From the NCBI GenBank assembly GCA_964229355.1, contig CAXRDE010000019.1, positions 434,001 to 498,000 of the forward strand: 64,000 nt of DNA. The letters run 5' to 3'. Below, one piece after another: positions 1 through 8,552 of this stretch. The notes beneath the pieces are model-generated. The model did not search any database and had not been told where the DNA came from. It saw nothing but the letters and a program-made list of their open reading frames with translations. Source of the DNA: CAXRDE01 sp964229355. Lineage in GTDB: Bacteria > Cyanobacteriota > Sericytochromatia > UBA7694. How positions within the stretch are numbered: position 1 is the first letter of the stretch; every line of letters starts with the position of its first letter. Both the position numbers and the translations under genes were made by a program.

Positions 1-680
1 AGGACCACCGGGGTTTTCTCTTTTAACAGGCGCTCAATCAGCTGGCACCAGCGATCCCGTTCCCAGCTTTTGATCAGTTTTTTCTCTTTGCTCATGAGAC
101 TCACACCGGGATGAATGAGGACATAGCTGTGGGCTTTTAAACCCTGGCTTTCGAGCCAGCGTTGGCTCCAGTGTTTAACAATATTGGGCAGGGTGGTGTG
201 AGGTACTACCGAAGGTCGCACCAGTCCCAGCGGTTGCAGTAAGTCGTGATACATATCTGCGGCATATTGCTCTTTATTCAGGGGGGCCTGGTGGGTGAGC
301 AACTGGGGAAAGCGCCCCGATTGGTAACCTACCCGGACTTTGGCGCCGCTGAGAAATAAAAGCGGAGCGACCATTGACGAGCCCCCGCTGGAAATCACCA
401 TGTCAGGGGCATTGCTGCGAATGAGCGTGAGCAAATCAAGCAGATCCCCGGGGCTTTTGCGGTGCTTAATATCAAAGGTGAGCACTTCATCAATAAAGTA
501 ATGGTGATCCATTAAGTTGTGGCAGCGAGGTTCTACCAACATGGAGATATAAGCGTGGGGGTACGCATAGCGCAAGGTTTCGATCACGGGAAAAAAGAGA
601 ATTTCGTCTCCAATTCCGCCAAAATTGATCAATAAAATACGGTCTACATCAAGGGGTTTGGGCATTTCCTGTGACATCAT
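1..680 (-). CDS. Glycosyltransferase family 9 protein (C-terminus cut by window edge)
   Basis: Reading leftwards from an ATG at 680 the frame stays open to the window edge. The N-terminal strand reads ILLINFGGIGDEILFFPVIE, the GT9/heptosyltransferase pattern with the nucleotide-sugar loop. A second strand, YVLIHPGVSLMSKEKK followed by SWERDRW, matches the start of the family's donor-binding domain. Such enzymes add heptose or related sugars to LPS core or surface glycans in the cytoplasm. AGGAGG at 685-690 (read on the minus strand) is an excellent ribosome-binding site and overlaps the recR stop, so the gene is probably translated in the recR operon. About 227 residues are visible of a usual 330-370. 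The sugar is unknown. Confidence 0.8.
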   Translation of the reverse strand, partial: MMSQEMPKPLDVDRILLINFGGIGDEILFFPVIETLRYAYPHAYISMLVEPRCHNLMDHHYFIDEVLTFDIKHRKSPGDLLDLLTLIRSNAPDMVISSGGSSMVAPLLFLSGAKVRVGYQSGRFPQLLTHQAPLNKEQYAADMYHDLLQPLGLVRPSVVPHTTLPNIVKHWSQRWLESQGLKAHSYVLIHPGVSLMSKEKKLIKSWERDRWCQLIERLLKEKTPVV

Positions 681-688
681 GGTGCCTC

Positions 689-1300
689 CTAAATAATGCG
701 ACGCCCTTCTAAAGCGCGTGCAAGGGTCACTTCATCGGCGTACTCTAAATCACCCCCCATGGGCAAGCCAAAAGCGATTTGACTCATTTTTAAATTGAGG
801 GGGCGCAGTAAGCGCGTGAGGTAAAGGGTGGTCGCGTCTCCTTCAATGGTGGGACTGAGGGCAAAGATGACTTCTTTGGTGTGTTGCTCAGGAGACAGGT
901 TTTGCAATCGCTGAACCAGCGATTTGATTTTGAGTTGTTCGGGACCAATGCCTTCCATGGGTGAAATCAATCCCTGTAAGACATGGTAAGCACCCCGGTA
1001 TTCATGGGTACGTTCCAGGGCCAGGACATCGCGGGCATCAGCCACAATGCAAATGGTTTGTTGATCACGGGCTGAGTTGGTACAGATTTCGCAAGGGTCA
1101 CTGGCACTCAAATTTGAACAAATGGAGCAAAAGCGAATATTGGCTTTGGCCTCAACAAGTGCCTTTGCCAGGTCTTGTGCCAGTTGATCGGGTTGGTTAA
1201 TGACAAAAAAGGCCAACCTCTGAGCGGTTTTGGGACCAATACCCGGGAGCTTTTGAAAAGCCCCCACCAACTTGCCCAGAGGTGGGGTAAGACCTGACAT
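689..1300 (-). CDS. recR: Recombination mediator RecR
   Basis: 203 residues, the normal RecR length. The N-terminal helix-hairpin-helix reads KLPGIGPKTAQRLAFF (about 18-33). A four-cysteine zinc finger (C58, C61, C70, C73) follows, then a Toprim domain and the C-terminal GLPMGGDLEYAD segment. RecR loads RecA in the RecF(O)R pathway of gap repair. The start ATG overlaps the stop codon of ybaB by one base, the usual ybaB-recR coupling. dnaX, often upstream of this pair, is not here. Very secure. Confidence 0.97.
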   Translation of the reverse strand: MSGLTPPLGKLVGAFQKLPGIGPKTAQRLAFFVINQPDQLAQDLAKALVEAKANIRFCSICSNLSASDPCEICTNSARDQQTICIVADARDVLALERTHEYRGAYHVLQGLISPMEGIGPEQLKIKSLVQRLQNLSPEQHTKEVIFALSPTIEGDATTLYLTRLLRPLNLKMSQIAFGLPMGGDLEYADEVTLARALEGRRII

Positions 1301-1659
1301 TAGAATAAGCCGTCAAGTCCTGGGATTTGCAGTCCGCCAGTGACATCATTCATGCGTGCAGCAGCGTGTTGATTGGCTTTTTCTAAAGCCATGTTGAAGG
1401 CGGCCAACAGCATGTCTTCTAACATTTCTAAATCATCTTCATCCACTGCATCGGGATTGATTTTCACGTTTTTAACTTCGTGCTTACCGGTCATGGAGAT
1501 GACCACTGCACCGTTGCCGGCAGAGCCTTCGACCACTTCTTCGCCCAGCTGTTCTTGCACGTCCATTAAAGACTTTTGCATTTGCTGTGCTTGTTGTAGC
1601 ATGGCACTCATATTGCCAGCACCGCCAGGTTGTCCTGGACGTTTTCCAAGGGGTTTCAT
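1300..1659 (-). CDS. ybaB: YbaB/EbfC family nucleoid-associated protein
   Basis: 119 residues. It has the YbaB fold pattern: an N-terminal helix rich in Gln (MLQQAQQMQKSLMDVQEQL), a central sheet ending VVISMTGKHEVKNVKINPDA, and a C-terminal helix with AAFNMALEKAN. These small dimers bind DNA without strong sequence preference and are nearly always next to recR, as here. The N-terminal extension rich in Gly and Pro (about 15 residues) is longer than in E. coli. The 3' end overlaps the recR start by one base. Confidence 0.95.
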   Translation of the reverse strand: MKPLGKRPGQPGGAGNMSAMLQQAQQMQKSLMDVQEQLGEEVVEGSAGNGAVVISMTGKHEVKNVKINPDAVDEDDLEMLEDMLLAAFNMALEKANQHAAARMNDVTGGLQIPGLDGLF

Positions 1660-1709
1660 TCTGAGATTACCTCTATCCTAAGATCTAACTTGTATTATAA
1701 CATTGGCAG

Positions 1710-4160
1710 CTATTTCGCTGGGGTAAAACGCAACTGTCCCATGCGGTCAAGACGGTGAATACCACCATAGGTAAATGACCAGCAGTGAAAATCGGCGATT
1801 TCCTGTGGACGACGGCGACAAAAGTTACCACGCCAGTTTTTATCTCCGGCTTTAATGCCCAGAGATTGGAAGGGAATGGCCATTTCCACGATCCAGCCAT
1901 GGGAAAATTGACGGGCCGCACTCTGCCAGGGGCGATTCCAGCTCTGGTCAAAGGACGCCCGCTGATAACGCACATTGGCGGGGTTCACCACAAAATAATA
2001 GTAGCTGGAACCTTTGCCTTCGGGATCTAAAAACAATTGTACGGTGTCATCGGTATTCAAAAAGGAACTGTCCTGACGGTACGAAATATTGACCCGATCG
2101 TTCCGGGGCTCGTCATTGACATAGGCCACATAGAGGGCATTGTCATCGTAGGTGATACGCACTTCTGTACTGGTGTTGGCACGGGCGGAGCCAGTGTTCC
2201 AGAAAAACTGCGGTAATCGGTAAGCCTGTTGCCAGAGGGGTTCGTCGATGCGCGCGTCGATACTCGGCGCGGAACGGGTATAGGGAATCTCCATACTGGG
2301 CAGGGGACGGGCTTCAGGCAACACCTTACTGGGGGGGTTGGTGGGGGGAACGTAGCCGGGCTTACTGATGGCTTGCTGGTAATTGCGGGACAGCTTAACC
2401 AGATCCCTATAGTGTTGCACAATGCGCGGTTTAAGCTCTGCGGGAAAAGTCAGGGTGCCTTCTTGAATGCCTTTGTGTTCGGCCTGTATATTGGCCACCA
2501 GGCTGCTTGCTGAAGCGCGCAGGGGTTTCTCTGCCAGGGTGGCGTTGAGAGACTTTAAGCGCGCAGAGGCGTCGCGCAATACCTGTTGGTTGGCTTTACT
2601 CAGCGCTTGCGTGCTGGCGCCTTTTTCGGCCATGTCGTTGAGCCACTGGCGCAAAAATTGAACCTGGGTCAGCAGGGCTTTGGGCAGATCGTGGTGAGGG
2701 ACCACGGCTTTTTGCTTAAAAGGACCGACCTGTAAGGCCTTTAACATATTGCCTGTGAGTTGACTGCTGGCAAAAATAGACATACCGTTGGCGTTGCGTT
2801 GCCGTAGCATATGGATCTGATTGAGCATTTCCAGGCTGTTTTGCCCCAGTTTGTGGGCGCCAATAATCGGGTAAATCACGTCGTGACGCTGCTCTTGATC
2901 CGTCTCCCACTCCATCCAGAGATCCAGGTCTCTAAAGTCACTGGTGTACATCATGGGAGAAATGTAATTGATCCAGTGGTTATTGCCCCAGTGTCGCCAG
3001 TGTTGCATTTTGGTGTTGCGGGCCTGAATTTCGTTGCGAAAAACGGCTCCACCCAAATCCAGGGGTCTTTTTTGATTGCTCAAGAGCAAGCGCAGGTCTT
3101 TGACCATGCTGTGCACCTGTTCTTCGCGCCACAAATGCCACTGGGCTTGTAAGTCGCTGTCGGGTGCAATGCGGGGCGACGGAAAGGATCCCACCTTGCG
3201 GAAGTAATCCAGTTGAAAGCGGGTTAGGCTTAATTCGTCTTCTACCTGGTTATTGCCGTAGCGAATATAGTCCATCAAAAAGCCCTGAATGGGGTACTTG
3301 CTGGCGGTTTGATTCATCAGACCCGCGAGCAGCTCTCGCCACTCGTGCGAAGCGGGGCTCATAAAAGAGGTGGACTCGTCTTCAATTTCACTGTTCGTGC
3401 TGCGGTAAGCGCGGCCGTCTAGTGGATCCGCCATTAAGGCAGGCAAGCGCCGGGTCAAGGGGTTTTGTTTGGCAATGGTGGGCGATAACACGCGGAACAT
3501 CCAAAACCAGGGATATACTTCTAATCCCTCTGCCTGGGCGGCATCGGTAACGAGCTTTAACATGTCCATATTTGGGGGTAATTCGGGGTCAAGGGCCACA
3601 GTGGGGTTCGGAAACAGCGCATAACCCCGGCGAAAAATTTCGGGGTAGACAGCGTTAAAACCGGCCTCTTTAAAGCGCTTCATTAGACGGCGCATGGCTT
3701 CGGCATTTTTGGGCAGCATGCCTGCATCAAGCAAGGCGCCGCGCAATTCCACCCGACGGGTGGGCAACATCTGAATCTGGGCATGGATCAAGTCAAAATA
3801 GGTGCGCTGTAAAAGCTCTTTTTGCTCGTCATTATCGAGGAAATTGCTGATTTTTTTACGGTCTTCACCGGCGCTGATTTTCTTGCGGATGTCTTCAATG
3901 CGCTGCAAGTTGCTGCTAACAAGGTTAAGCCGCTGACGAATCTCATCATCAGGTACATCGGGGTCTAATCTTAGCACTTGCCATTGGCCTTCTACCTGAC
4001 GGTAAAGGCTGCGTAGCGCTTCGGTGGTCTCTTGCTGATCATTGGGCAGGGTCATGAATTGAGAGGGTATGCTCTCGGGAATTGCTGCTGAAAGGGGAGC
4101 GCTGAAACTGCTCCAGAGCAGACAGGCCATAATGCCGCAAAAATATGAACGTAACGCCAT
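1710..4160 (-). CDS. Secreted GHL10-type (family 10) glycoside hydrolase with C-terminal CBM9-like domain
   Basis: 816 residues with a signal peptide (hydrophobic 8-25, cleavage near ALA/AIPES). After a helical region, residues about 125-450 carry a YngK/GHL10 (DUF187) TIM-barrel: FNAVYPEIFRRGYALFPNP, EVYPWFWMFRVL and IQGFLMDYIRYG are typical strand ends. The C-terminal 190 residues (from about 630) form a CBM9-like beta-sandwich (IDARIDEPLWQQAYRL, LYVAYVNDEP, VEMAIPFQSLGI). Related proteins act outside the cytoplasm on peptidoglycan or other polysaccharide; the substrate here cannot be told. It lies upstream of ybaB-recR on the same strand with a 50-nt gap, and diverges from the response regulator. 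The ribosome-binding site is weak. Confidence 0.82.
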   Translation of the reverse strand: MALRSYFCGIMACLLWSSFSAPLSAAIPESIPSQFMTLPNDQQETTEALRSLYRQVEGQWQVLRLDPDVPDDEIRQRLNLVSSNLQRIEDIRKKISAGEDRKKISNFLDNDEQKELLQRTYFDLIHAQIQMLPTRRVELRGALLDAGMLPKNAEAMRRLMKRFKEAGFNAVYPEIFRRGYALFPNPTVALDPELPPNMDMLKLVTDAAQAEGLEVYPWFWMFRVLSPTIAKQNPLTRRLPALMADPLDGRAYRSTNSEIEDESTSFMSPASHEWRELLAGLMNQTASKYPIQGFLMDYIRYGNNQVEDELSLTRFQLDYFRKVGSFPSPRIAPDSDLQAQWHLWREEQVHSMVKDLRLLLSNQKRPLDLGGAVFRNEIQARNTKMQHWRHWGNNHWINYISPMMYTSDFRDLDLWMEWETDQEQRHDVIYPIIGAHKLGQNSLEMLNQIHMLRQRNANGMSIFASSQLTGNMLKALQVGPFKQKAVVPHHDLPKALLTQVQFLRQWLNDMAEKGASTQALSKANQQVLRDASARLKSLNATLAEKPLRASASSLVANIQAEHKGIQEGTLTFPAELKPRIVQHYRDLVKLSRNYQQAISKPGYVPPTNPPSKVLPEARPLPSMEIPYTRSAPSIDARIDEPLWQQAYRLPQFFWNTGSARANTSTEVRITYDDNALYVAYVNDEPRNDRVNISYRQDSSFLNTDDTVQLFLDPEGKGSSYYYFVVNPANVRYQRASFDQSWNRPWQSAARQFSHGWIVEMAIPFQSLGIKAGDKNWRGNFCRRRPQEIADFHCWSFTYGGIHRLDRMGQLRFTPAK

Positions 4161-4249
4161 GAGGAAAATTAAACCCCGTTATCAAGAATGTTAAAATAGG
4201 CTGAACTGCATTTTAACGCAATATTGGCACAGATACCTTTTGATATGCG

Positions 4250-4255
4250 TATAAT
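4250..4255 (+). promoter_or_regulatory. Candidate -10 box (TATAAT) for the response regulator gene
   Basis: A perfect TATAAT lies 33 nt before the preferred ATG at 4289. TTGGCA at 4224-4229 is a possible -35, but its 20-nt spacing is long. The box sits in the divergent gap between the glycoside hydrolase and the regulator. Sequence match only. Confidence 0.5.
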
Positions 4256-4288
4256 GAAAAAAAGATTGCGAGATAGGTGGGTATTACA

Positions 4289-4972
4289 ATGTCTCATTCT
4301 ATTCTGGTGGTGGAAGATGATCCAGATTTAGGATTGCTCCTGAAGCTAGAATTGGAAGCGGAAGGTTACGAAGTGACGTTGGCCAAAGATGGTATGCAAG
4401 GCCTGATTGAACTGCGTCAAAAGAACCCCGATATTATGGTTCTCGATCGCTCTCTGCCCAAAATGAATGGCATTGAGGTCTGTCTACGAACCCGTCAAAC
4501 CTCCGATATTCCTATTTTAATGCTCACCAGCTTTGATCGGGTTGAAGAAAAAGTCGAAGGCTTAGATGCCGGGGCGAATGACTACTTAACCAAGCCCTTT
4601 CACATTAACGAATTGCTGGCGCGCATTCGTTCTCTCGTGCGTCATCTGGGCGTTCAAAGCACCCAGGGTGCGCATCTGACCTTTGCCGATGTTTCGCTAG
4701 ACCTGCTCAAGCGTGAAGCCCATCGCGGTGACAAAACCCTAAACCTGTCCACCAAGGAGTTTGACCTTTTGACCTTTTTTATGCATCATCCCAATCAGGT
4801 GCTCTCAAAGTCTCGCCTGATCGAAGCGGTGTGGGAATGGGATTACGATGGGGAAGACAATATTGTGGAAGTGTATATTCACAACCTGCGCAAAAAATTA
4901 AGCTATAACGACGCGCAGCCTCGCCTTTTGCATACGGTGCGGGGTGCCGGATATATTTTGAAAGAAGATTAA
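4289..4972 (+). CDS. OmpR/PhoB-family response regulator, no partner kinase nearby
   Basis: Receiver domain in the first ~120 residues: acidic pair EDD near the start, phospho-acceptor Asp in MVLDRSLPKMNG, Thr in MLTSFD and Lys in LTKPFH. A winged-helix DNA-binding domain follows (STKEFDLLTFFMHHPNQVLS, HNLRKKL, LHTVRGAGYIL). The length, 227 residues, is normal. I chose ATG 4289 over the in-frame GTG at 4277 because AGGTGG at 4275-4280 is then well placed as ribosome-binding site. No histidine kinase is in the window, so it is an orphan here, and aroC starts 5 nt downstream, so the two are probably cotranscribed. Its targets are unknown. Confidence 0.92.
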   Translation: MSHSILVVEDDPDLGLLLKLELEAEGYEVTLAKDGMQGLIELRQKNPDIMVLDRSLPKMNGIEVCLRTRQTSDIPILMLTSFDRVEEKVEGLDAGANDYLTKPFHINELLARIRSLVRHLGVQSTQGAHLTFADVSLDLLKREAHRGDKTLNLSTKEFDLLTFFMHHPNQVLSKSRLIEAVWEWDYDGEDNIVEVYIHNLRKKLSYNDAQPRLLHTVRGAGYILKED

Positions 4973-4977
4973 GCCCC

Positions 4978-6153
4978 ATGCCCATGCGTTATTTGACTGC
5001 CGGAGAATCCCATGGCAAGGCGCTGGTGGGCATTATTGAAGGTTTACCCTCAAACATTGCGGTAGATGCCGAGGCCATTGTGCACCAATTGCAGCGCCGC
5101 AAGCACGGCTATGGTCGCGGTCGGCGCATGCAGATCGAAACCGATGCCATTGAAATTTTGTCGGGGGTTCGTCACGGTTTGACCCTGGGCAGCCCCATTG
5201 GCGTGATTCTGCCCAACAAGGACTGGAAAAACTGGCAAGATATTATGCAGCCAGAACCCGCCGAGGGCGATATTAAGCGCCAGGTGTTTGTGCCCCGTCC
5301 GGGCCACGCCGATCTGGTGGGAGCGATTAAGTACAAATATCACGATCTGCGCAATTCACTGGAGCGCGCGAGCGCTCGTGAAACGGCCATGCGCGTGGCC
5401 TTGAGCTGTTTTGCCCGTCAGTTTTTAGAACAGTTGGGCATTCACATTTCGAGCCGTGTGACCCAAATTGGCGCAGTACAAGACACTTCTGTCCTGGCCC
5501 ATGATATTGCCGATCTCAACGCGGCCATTGATGCTTCACCGGTGCGGGTGCAAGATCCCCAGGCCGAAGCCGCCATGATGGCCGCCATTGACGAAGCCAA
5601 AGCCGAGGGCGATAGCCTGGGTGGCATTTTTGAAGTGTACGCTTCGGGGCTGCCCGTGGGATTGGGGTCTTACAGCCAGTGGGACCGTCGCTTAGACACG
5701 CGCATTGGCGCCGTATTTTTGGGCATGAACGCCATCAAAGGCGTGGAACTGGGCTTAGGCTTTGAGGCCGCTCGTATTAAAGGCTCTTTGGCCCACGACG
5801 AAATGACCCCCGGCGAAGGCCCTTTAGATGTAAATTACCCCACCAATCGCGCAGGCGGTATTGCAGCGGGTGTCAGCACCGGTCAACCCCTGGTGGTACG
5901 GGTGGCAAAAAAACCCATTGCCACACTCATGAAGCCGCTTCAGTCTGTGGATTTGCGCAGCGGCGAAGCTGACAAGGCCCATATTGAACGCTCCGACACC
6001 TGCGCCGTGCCTGCGGCTGCCGTGATCGGCGAAGCCCTGCTGGCGCTCACCCTGACCGAGTTCATCTTAGAAAAATTCGGGGGCGATAGCTTTGAAGAGG
6101 TGCAAGAGCGCTTTCAGAGCTGGGGCGAAAGTCTAAAGCAGGCGCAGCTTTAA
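4978..6153 (+). CDS. aroC: Chorismate synthase
   Basis: 391 residues. It starts with the family signature MRYLTAGESHG and carries the later motifs RARGHAD-like VPRPGHADL, NSLERASARETA and the C-terminal HIERSDTCAVPAAAVI. AroC converts EPSP to chorismate using reduced FMN, the last shikimate-pathway step. Two ATGs are possible (4978 and 4984). The first has AGAAG about 10 nt upstream, while the second gives the N-terminus usual in the family. It lies 5 nt after the response regulator stop. Confidence 0.97.
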   Translation: MPMRYLTAGESHGKALVGIIEGLPSNIAVDAEAIVHQLQRRKHGYGRGRRMQIETDAIEILSGVRHGLTLGSPIGVILPNKDWKNWQDIMQPEPAEGDIKRQVFVPRPGHADLVGAIKYKYHDLRNSLERASARETAMRVALSCFARQFLEQLGIHISSRVTQIGAVQDTSVLAHDIADLNAAIDASPVRVQDPQAEAAMMAAIDEAKAEGDSLGGIFEVYASGLPVGLGSYSQWDRRLDTRIGAVFLGMNAIKGVELGLGFEAARIKGSLAHDEMTPGEGPLDVNYPTNRAGGIAAGVSTGQPLVVRVAKKPIATLMKPLQSVDLRSGEADKAHIERSDTCAVPAAAVIGEALLALTLTEFILEKFGGDSFEEVQERFQSWGESLKQAQL

Positions 6154-6198
6154 GAATTCTGTGAAGCCTCTTATAGCAGGGATAGGCTCACCGTCAAT

Positions 6199-7329
6199 TC
6201 ATTCAATAGCCTCGGCTTGTGTTGCAGATGCTTTAAAGATTTCGGGGGAGAGTTGAATGCGGTGAAGTGTCTTTGTGGGGCTGTCGATGATGTAGAGATG
6301 TCCATCACCCCCTTCAGCAAGGCCAGCGGGTTTGATTTGGGAAGAGAGCCCTTGCCAGCAGCCTGTTTCAGGAGAGGTCCAGGTGGGAATACCATAGCCT
6401 TGAAAAAGTACTTGATAGCGTGGGCTATAGTTTAAATTCCATATACCAATGGGATTGCTCTTTTCGATAAAAGATTTCTTACCTCGTTGTGCAACGGAAG
6501 GTAGAGACGAGATTTCTCCAGAAGTGAGGTTAACGCTAAATATTTCTCTCCATCCGTCATCACTTCCTATAAACATCTGTTTAGGATCAAAGGTAATACT
6601 TGAGGGGACAGTCATAACAGTATTCTTTATGGTATTTAAACTTCTTTCGGCAAATTGTTTGCGGTTAGAATAGATGTCAAATTTTTCTATATTGGCATGG
6701 TAGTTTAATTCAAACAATTTGGGTGTGAGGTCGTGGGTGTAATAAAAAATTCTTGAACTATCAGGGCTACTGAAAAAAAGTTTTTGTTGTGGACTAAATT
6801 GTAGTGAGTTGTAGCGAGAGATACTTAAATGACCAACTCCCTCAATATCTTGTTCAAGCTTTGTCCAGGTTTTATTGGTGTTGTGGTATTGAAAGAGTTG
6901 ATCTGTTTCATCATCACCAAGATAAAGATTTTCTTGTTTGTCCACTGCACAAATGATTAACTTTTTAAAATCGGGTGAGTTTTCAAAAACTTTTTGTGCT
7001 CGCTGCGTGTTGATGTCAAAATGAAACACCTCCGTATCGGTGAGTAAATATAAGTCACCAGTAGCCGGACTGCTACACATCGCGTGCAGCGCTTGCGGTG
7101 CGTTGCTGATTTTTTCGACGGGTAATTCGAGGTTTTGCGGGGTGAGGTGAAAGTCAGGACAAGGGTTGTCAGGGTTCTCGATATCTTGAGGAGGTTCTGC
7201 TTCAAGTGTGGGGGTAATTTCGGAAGTGGGTTGTGCAGAAGGCTGGTCTTCAGAAGGCGCTATAGATGCCGTGGTACAGGCCCATAAGAGCAATGAACAG
7301 CCCAGACTGAGCAAAGAAAAAATTTTCAT
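6199..7329 (-). CDS. Lipoprotein with probable beta-propeller repeats, function unknown
   Basis: 376 residues from ATG 7329; a TTG two codons upstream is less likely. The N-terminus MKIFSLLSLGCSLLLWAC has a hydrophobic stretch and a lipobox ending at Cys (LLWAC), so the protein is probably exported and lipidated. The body has recurring strands of the type GDLYLLTDTEVFHFD and ENLYLGDDETDQLFQYH, suggesting an NHL/propeller fold. Base composition is clearly more AT-rich than that of its neighbours, which may mean recent acquisition or relaxed selection. It converges on aroC with a 45-nt gap. I recognise no specific family. Confidence 0.7.
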   Translation of the reverse strand: MKIFSLLSLGCSLLLWACTTASIAPSEDQPSAQPTSEITPTLEAEPPQDIENPDNPCPDFHLTPQNLELPVEKISNAPQALHAMCSSPATGDLYLLTDTEVFHFDINTQRAQKVFENSPDFKKLIICAVDKQENLYLGDDETDQLFQYHNTNKTWTKLEQDIEGVGHLSISRYNSLQFSPQQKLFFSSPDSSRIFYYTHDLTPKLFELNYHANIEKFDIYSNRKQFAERSLNTIKNTVMTVPSSITFDPKQMFIGSDDGWREIFSVNLTSGEISSLPSVAQRGKKSFIEKSNPIGIWNLNYSPRYQVLFQGYGIPTWTSPETGCWQGLSSQIKPAGLAEGGDGHLYIIDSPTKTLHRIQLSPEIFKASATQAEAIE

Positions 7330-7416
7330 AAACAAAATGCCCCCGGTGATGATGCCGTGATGCCTTTATCATAGCAGGCATTCGGCAGCGGTCAACCGAG
7401 GGGCTGTTGTCAGCTT

Positions 7417-7659
7417 TTATTGAATCGTGCCCGGAATACCCAAACCTTTACACTCGCCGGGTTCGGTGCTGGTTTGACCGGCCGCATCGGCCTTGCACTG
7501 GTTGGAATAGGTGTTGCCATCGGCGCCACAAACGGGCTGGTAAATGTCAGGACAGGCCATGGGCTGATTGGTGTCTGTGGGGGTGTTTGAGCGGCGGCAA
7601 CTGGGGGTGCTGAGCATTAAAATACACAGGGTTGCCAGGGCAAAGCGAGAAGTAAGCAT
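7417..7659 (-). CDS. Kazal-type serine protease inhibitor, exported small lipoprotein
   Basis: 80 residues. After a signal sequence with a Cys at 21 (STPSC, a non-canonical lipobox), residues 36-70 carry a Kazal core: CPDIYQPVCGADGNTYSNQC, then C70. The CG-DG-TY-N-C spacing is diagnostic. Only four of the six classical Kazal cysteines are present, as in many bacterial members. The family blocks serine proteases by inserting a reactive loop, here around Ile39-Tyr40 after C36. GAGG sits 5 nt before the ATG. The gene lies alone between tRNA-Gln and the lipoprotein at 6199-7329. The target protease is unknown; host or prey digestive enzymes are possible. Confidence 0.85.
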   Translation of the reverse strand: MLTSRFALATLCILMLSTPSCRRSNTPTDTNQPMACPDIYQPVCGADGNTYSNQCKADAAGQTSTEPGECKGLGIPGTIQ

Positions 7660-7718
7660 GAGGGCCTCTTGTTTTTAATTAGATAGGTAGATGTCTAGTT
7701 TAACAAAAAATGCGCACT

Positions 7719-7750
7719 AAAAAAGCGCCCCGAGTCGAAACTCAGAGCGC
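7719..7750 (-). terminator. Rho-independent terminator downstream of tRNA-Gln
   Basis: Read on the minus strand, GCGCTCTGAGT and ACTCGGGGCGC pair through 11 positions (two G-U) around a TTCG tetraloop, followed by six T. It lies just after the 3' end of the tRNA and would separate it from the Kazal gene. Confidence 0.85.
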
Positions 7751-7761
7751 CTTGTTTTAGG

Positions 7762-7833
7762 CTGGGGTACTAGGATTCGAACCTAGGAATGTCGGGACCA
7801 AAACCCGATGCCTTACCGCTTGGCGATACCCCA
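7762..7833 (-). tRNA. tRNA-Gln (anticodon TTG)
   Basis: 72-nt cloverleaf on the minus strand. The acceptor stem TGGGGTA pairs with TACCCCA, the D arm is CGCCAAGCGGTAAGGC, the anticodon stem TCGGG/CCCGA encloses TTTTGGT with TTG at 34-36, and the T loop is TTCGAAT. The overall sequence closely matches bacterial tRNA-Gln, including the U1-A72 pair. The CCA end is not encoded; CCT follows the discriminator G, so CCA must be added after transcription. Confidence 0.95.
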
Positions 7834-7843
7834 ATCGTTTAAT

Positions 7844-7871
7844 ATAATATCACATCCCCGATTTGAGGCAA
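7844..7871 (-). promoter_or_regulatory. Candidate promoter of tRNA-Gln
   Basis: On the minus strand TTGCCT (7866-7871) and TATTAT (7844-7849) are spaced by 16 nt, and the -10 ends 10 nt before the tRNA 5' end. This fits a short leader. Sequence match only. Confidence 0.6.
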
Positions 7872-7930
7872 CAGGATACCCACGAAAAATTTTGAGATAA
7901 ATTTGTCAGGATTTTTGCTAAGATAAACAC

Positions 7931-8542
7931 ATGTTCATGACAACCCCTGAAGTCAGTGCCTTACTGCAAAATCTACAGCCTACCTCTTCCTTCTTGCAAA
8001 TCATTGAAGGTTACGAAGATGTGGAGAGCGTGGTGGCGGTGCTTGAGACCCAGGAAAGCTTTGACTTAAAGCAAAATCTGGCCCGCTACCATCAGGATCA
8101 TCCGCTGGCACAGCTCGAGGGCAAAGAAAAACTCAAATACCTGGGCTTTTTTTTGATGCAAAACCTGAATGCGCAAAAGTCCTTTGAGGTGGAGCTACGC
8201 TTTCTCCCTCGCTATGCTTATGTGCCTTTGGTGTTGATGTTAAAAGGTTTTGGGCTGCGAGGCCAAAAGCGAATCCAGATCACCCAGGGCCTCATTTTGC
8301 ACCAGGAAGCGGTGATCAATAGCGCGGGCATTGTGCGCTTTCACTTTGAACCCCTGGCGGATTGGGTCAAAGACCTTTCACGGGTCACCGGATTTATGGT
8401 GTATTTGCTCTGGCCGCACGCCGATACGGCGCAGGTCAAAGCCCATGAGGCCGAGACGTCACAGCCGGTAGCGCCAGAATCCGGTATGATGAGAGCACGT
8501 CCAGGATTGAACGTTTACCGCAAAATAGATACGAGAGTTTAG
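7931..8542 (+). CDS. Hypothetical protein
   Basis: 203 residues with no motif I recognise. Predicted features are an N-terminal helical half (about 1-75), a middle segment with hydrophobic strands (RYAYVPLVLMLKGFGLRG, GLILHQEAVINSAGIVRFHF) and a polar tail. No signal peptide is evident. ATG 7931 and ATG 7937 are both possible and neither has a clear ribosome-binding site. The stop lies 10 nt before thrC, so it may be the first gene of the thrC operon. Confidence 0.6.
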   Translation: MFMTTPEVSALLQNLQPTSSFLQIIEGYEDVESVVAVLETQESFDLKQNLARYHQDHPLAQLEGKEKLKYLGFFLMQNLNAQKSFEVELRFLPRYAYVPLVLMLKGFGLRGQKRIQITQGLILHQEAVINSAGIVRFHFEPLADWVKDLSRVTGFMVYLLWPHADTAQVKAHEAETSQPVAPESGMMRARPGLNVYRKIDTRV

Positions 8543-8552
8543 AGAGATAATT

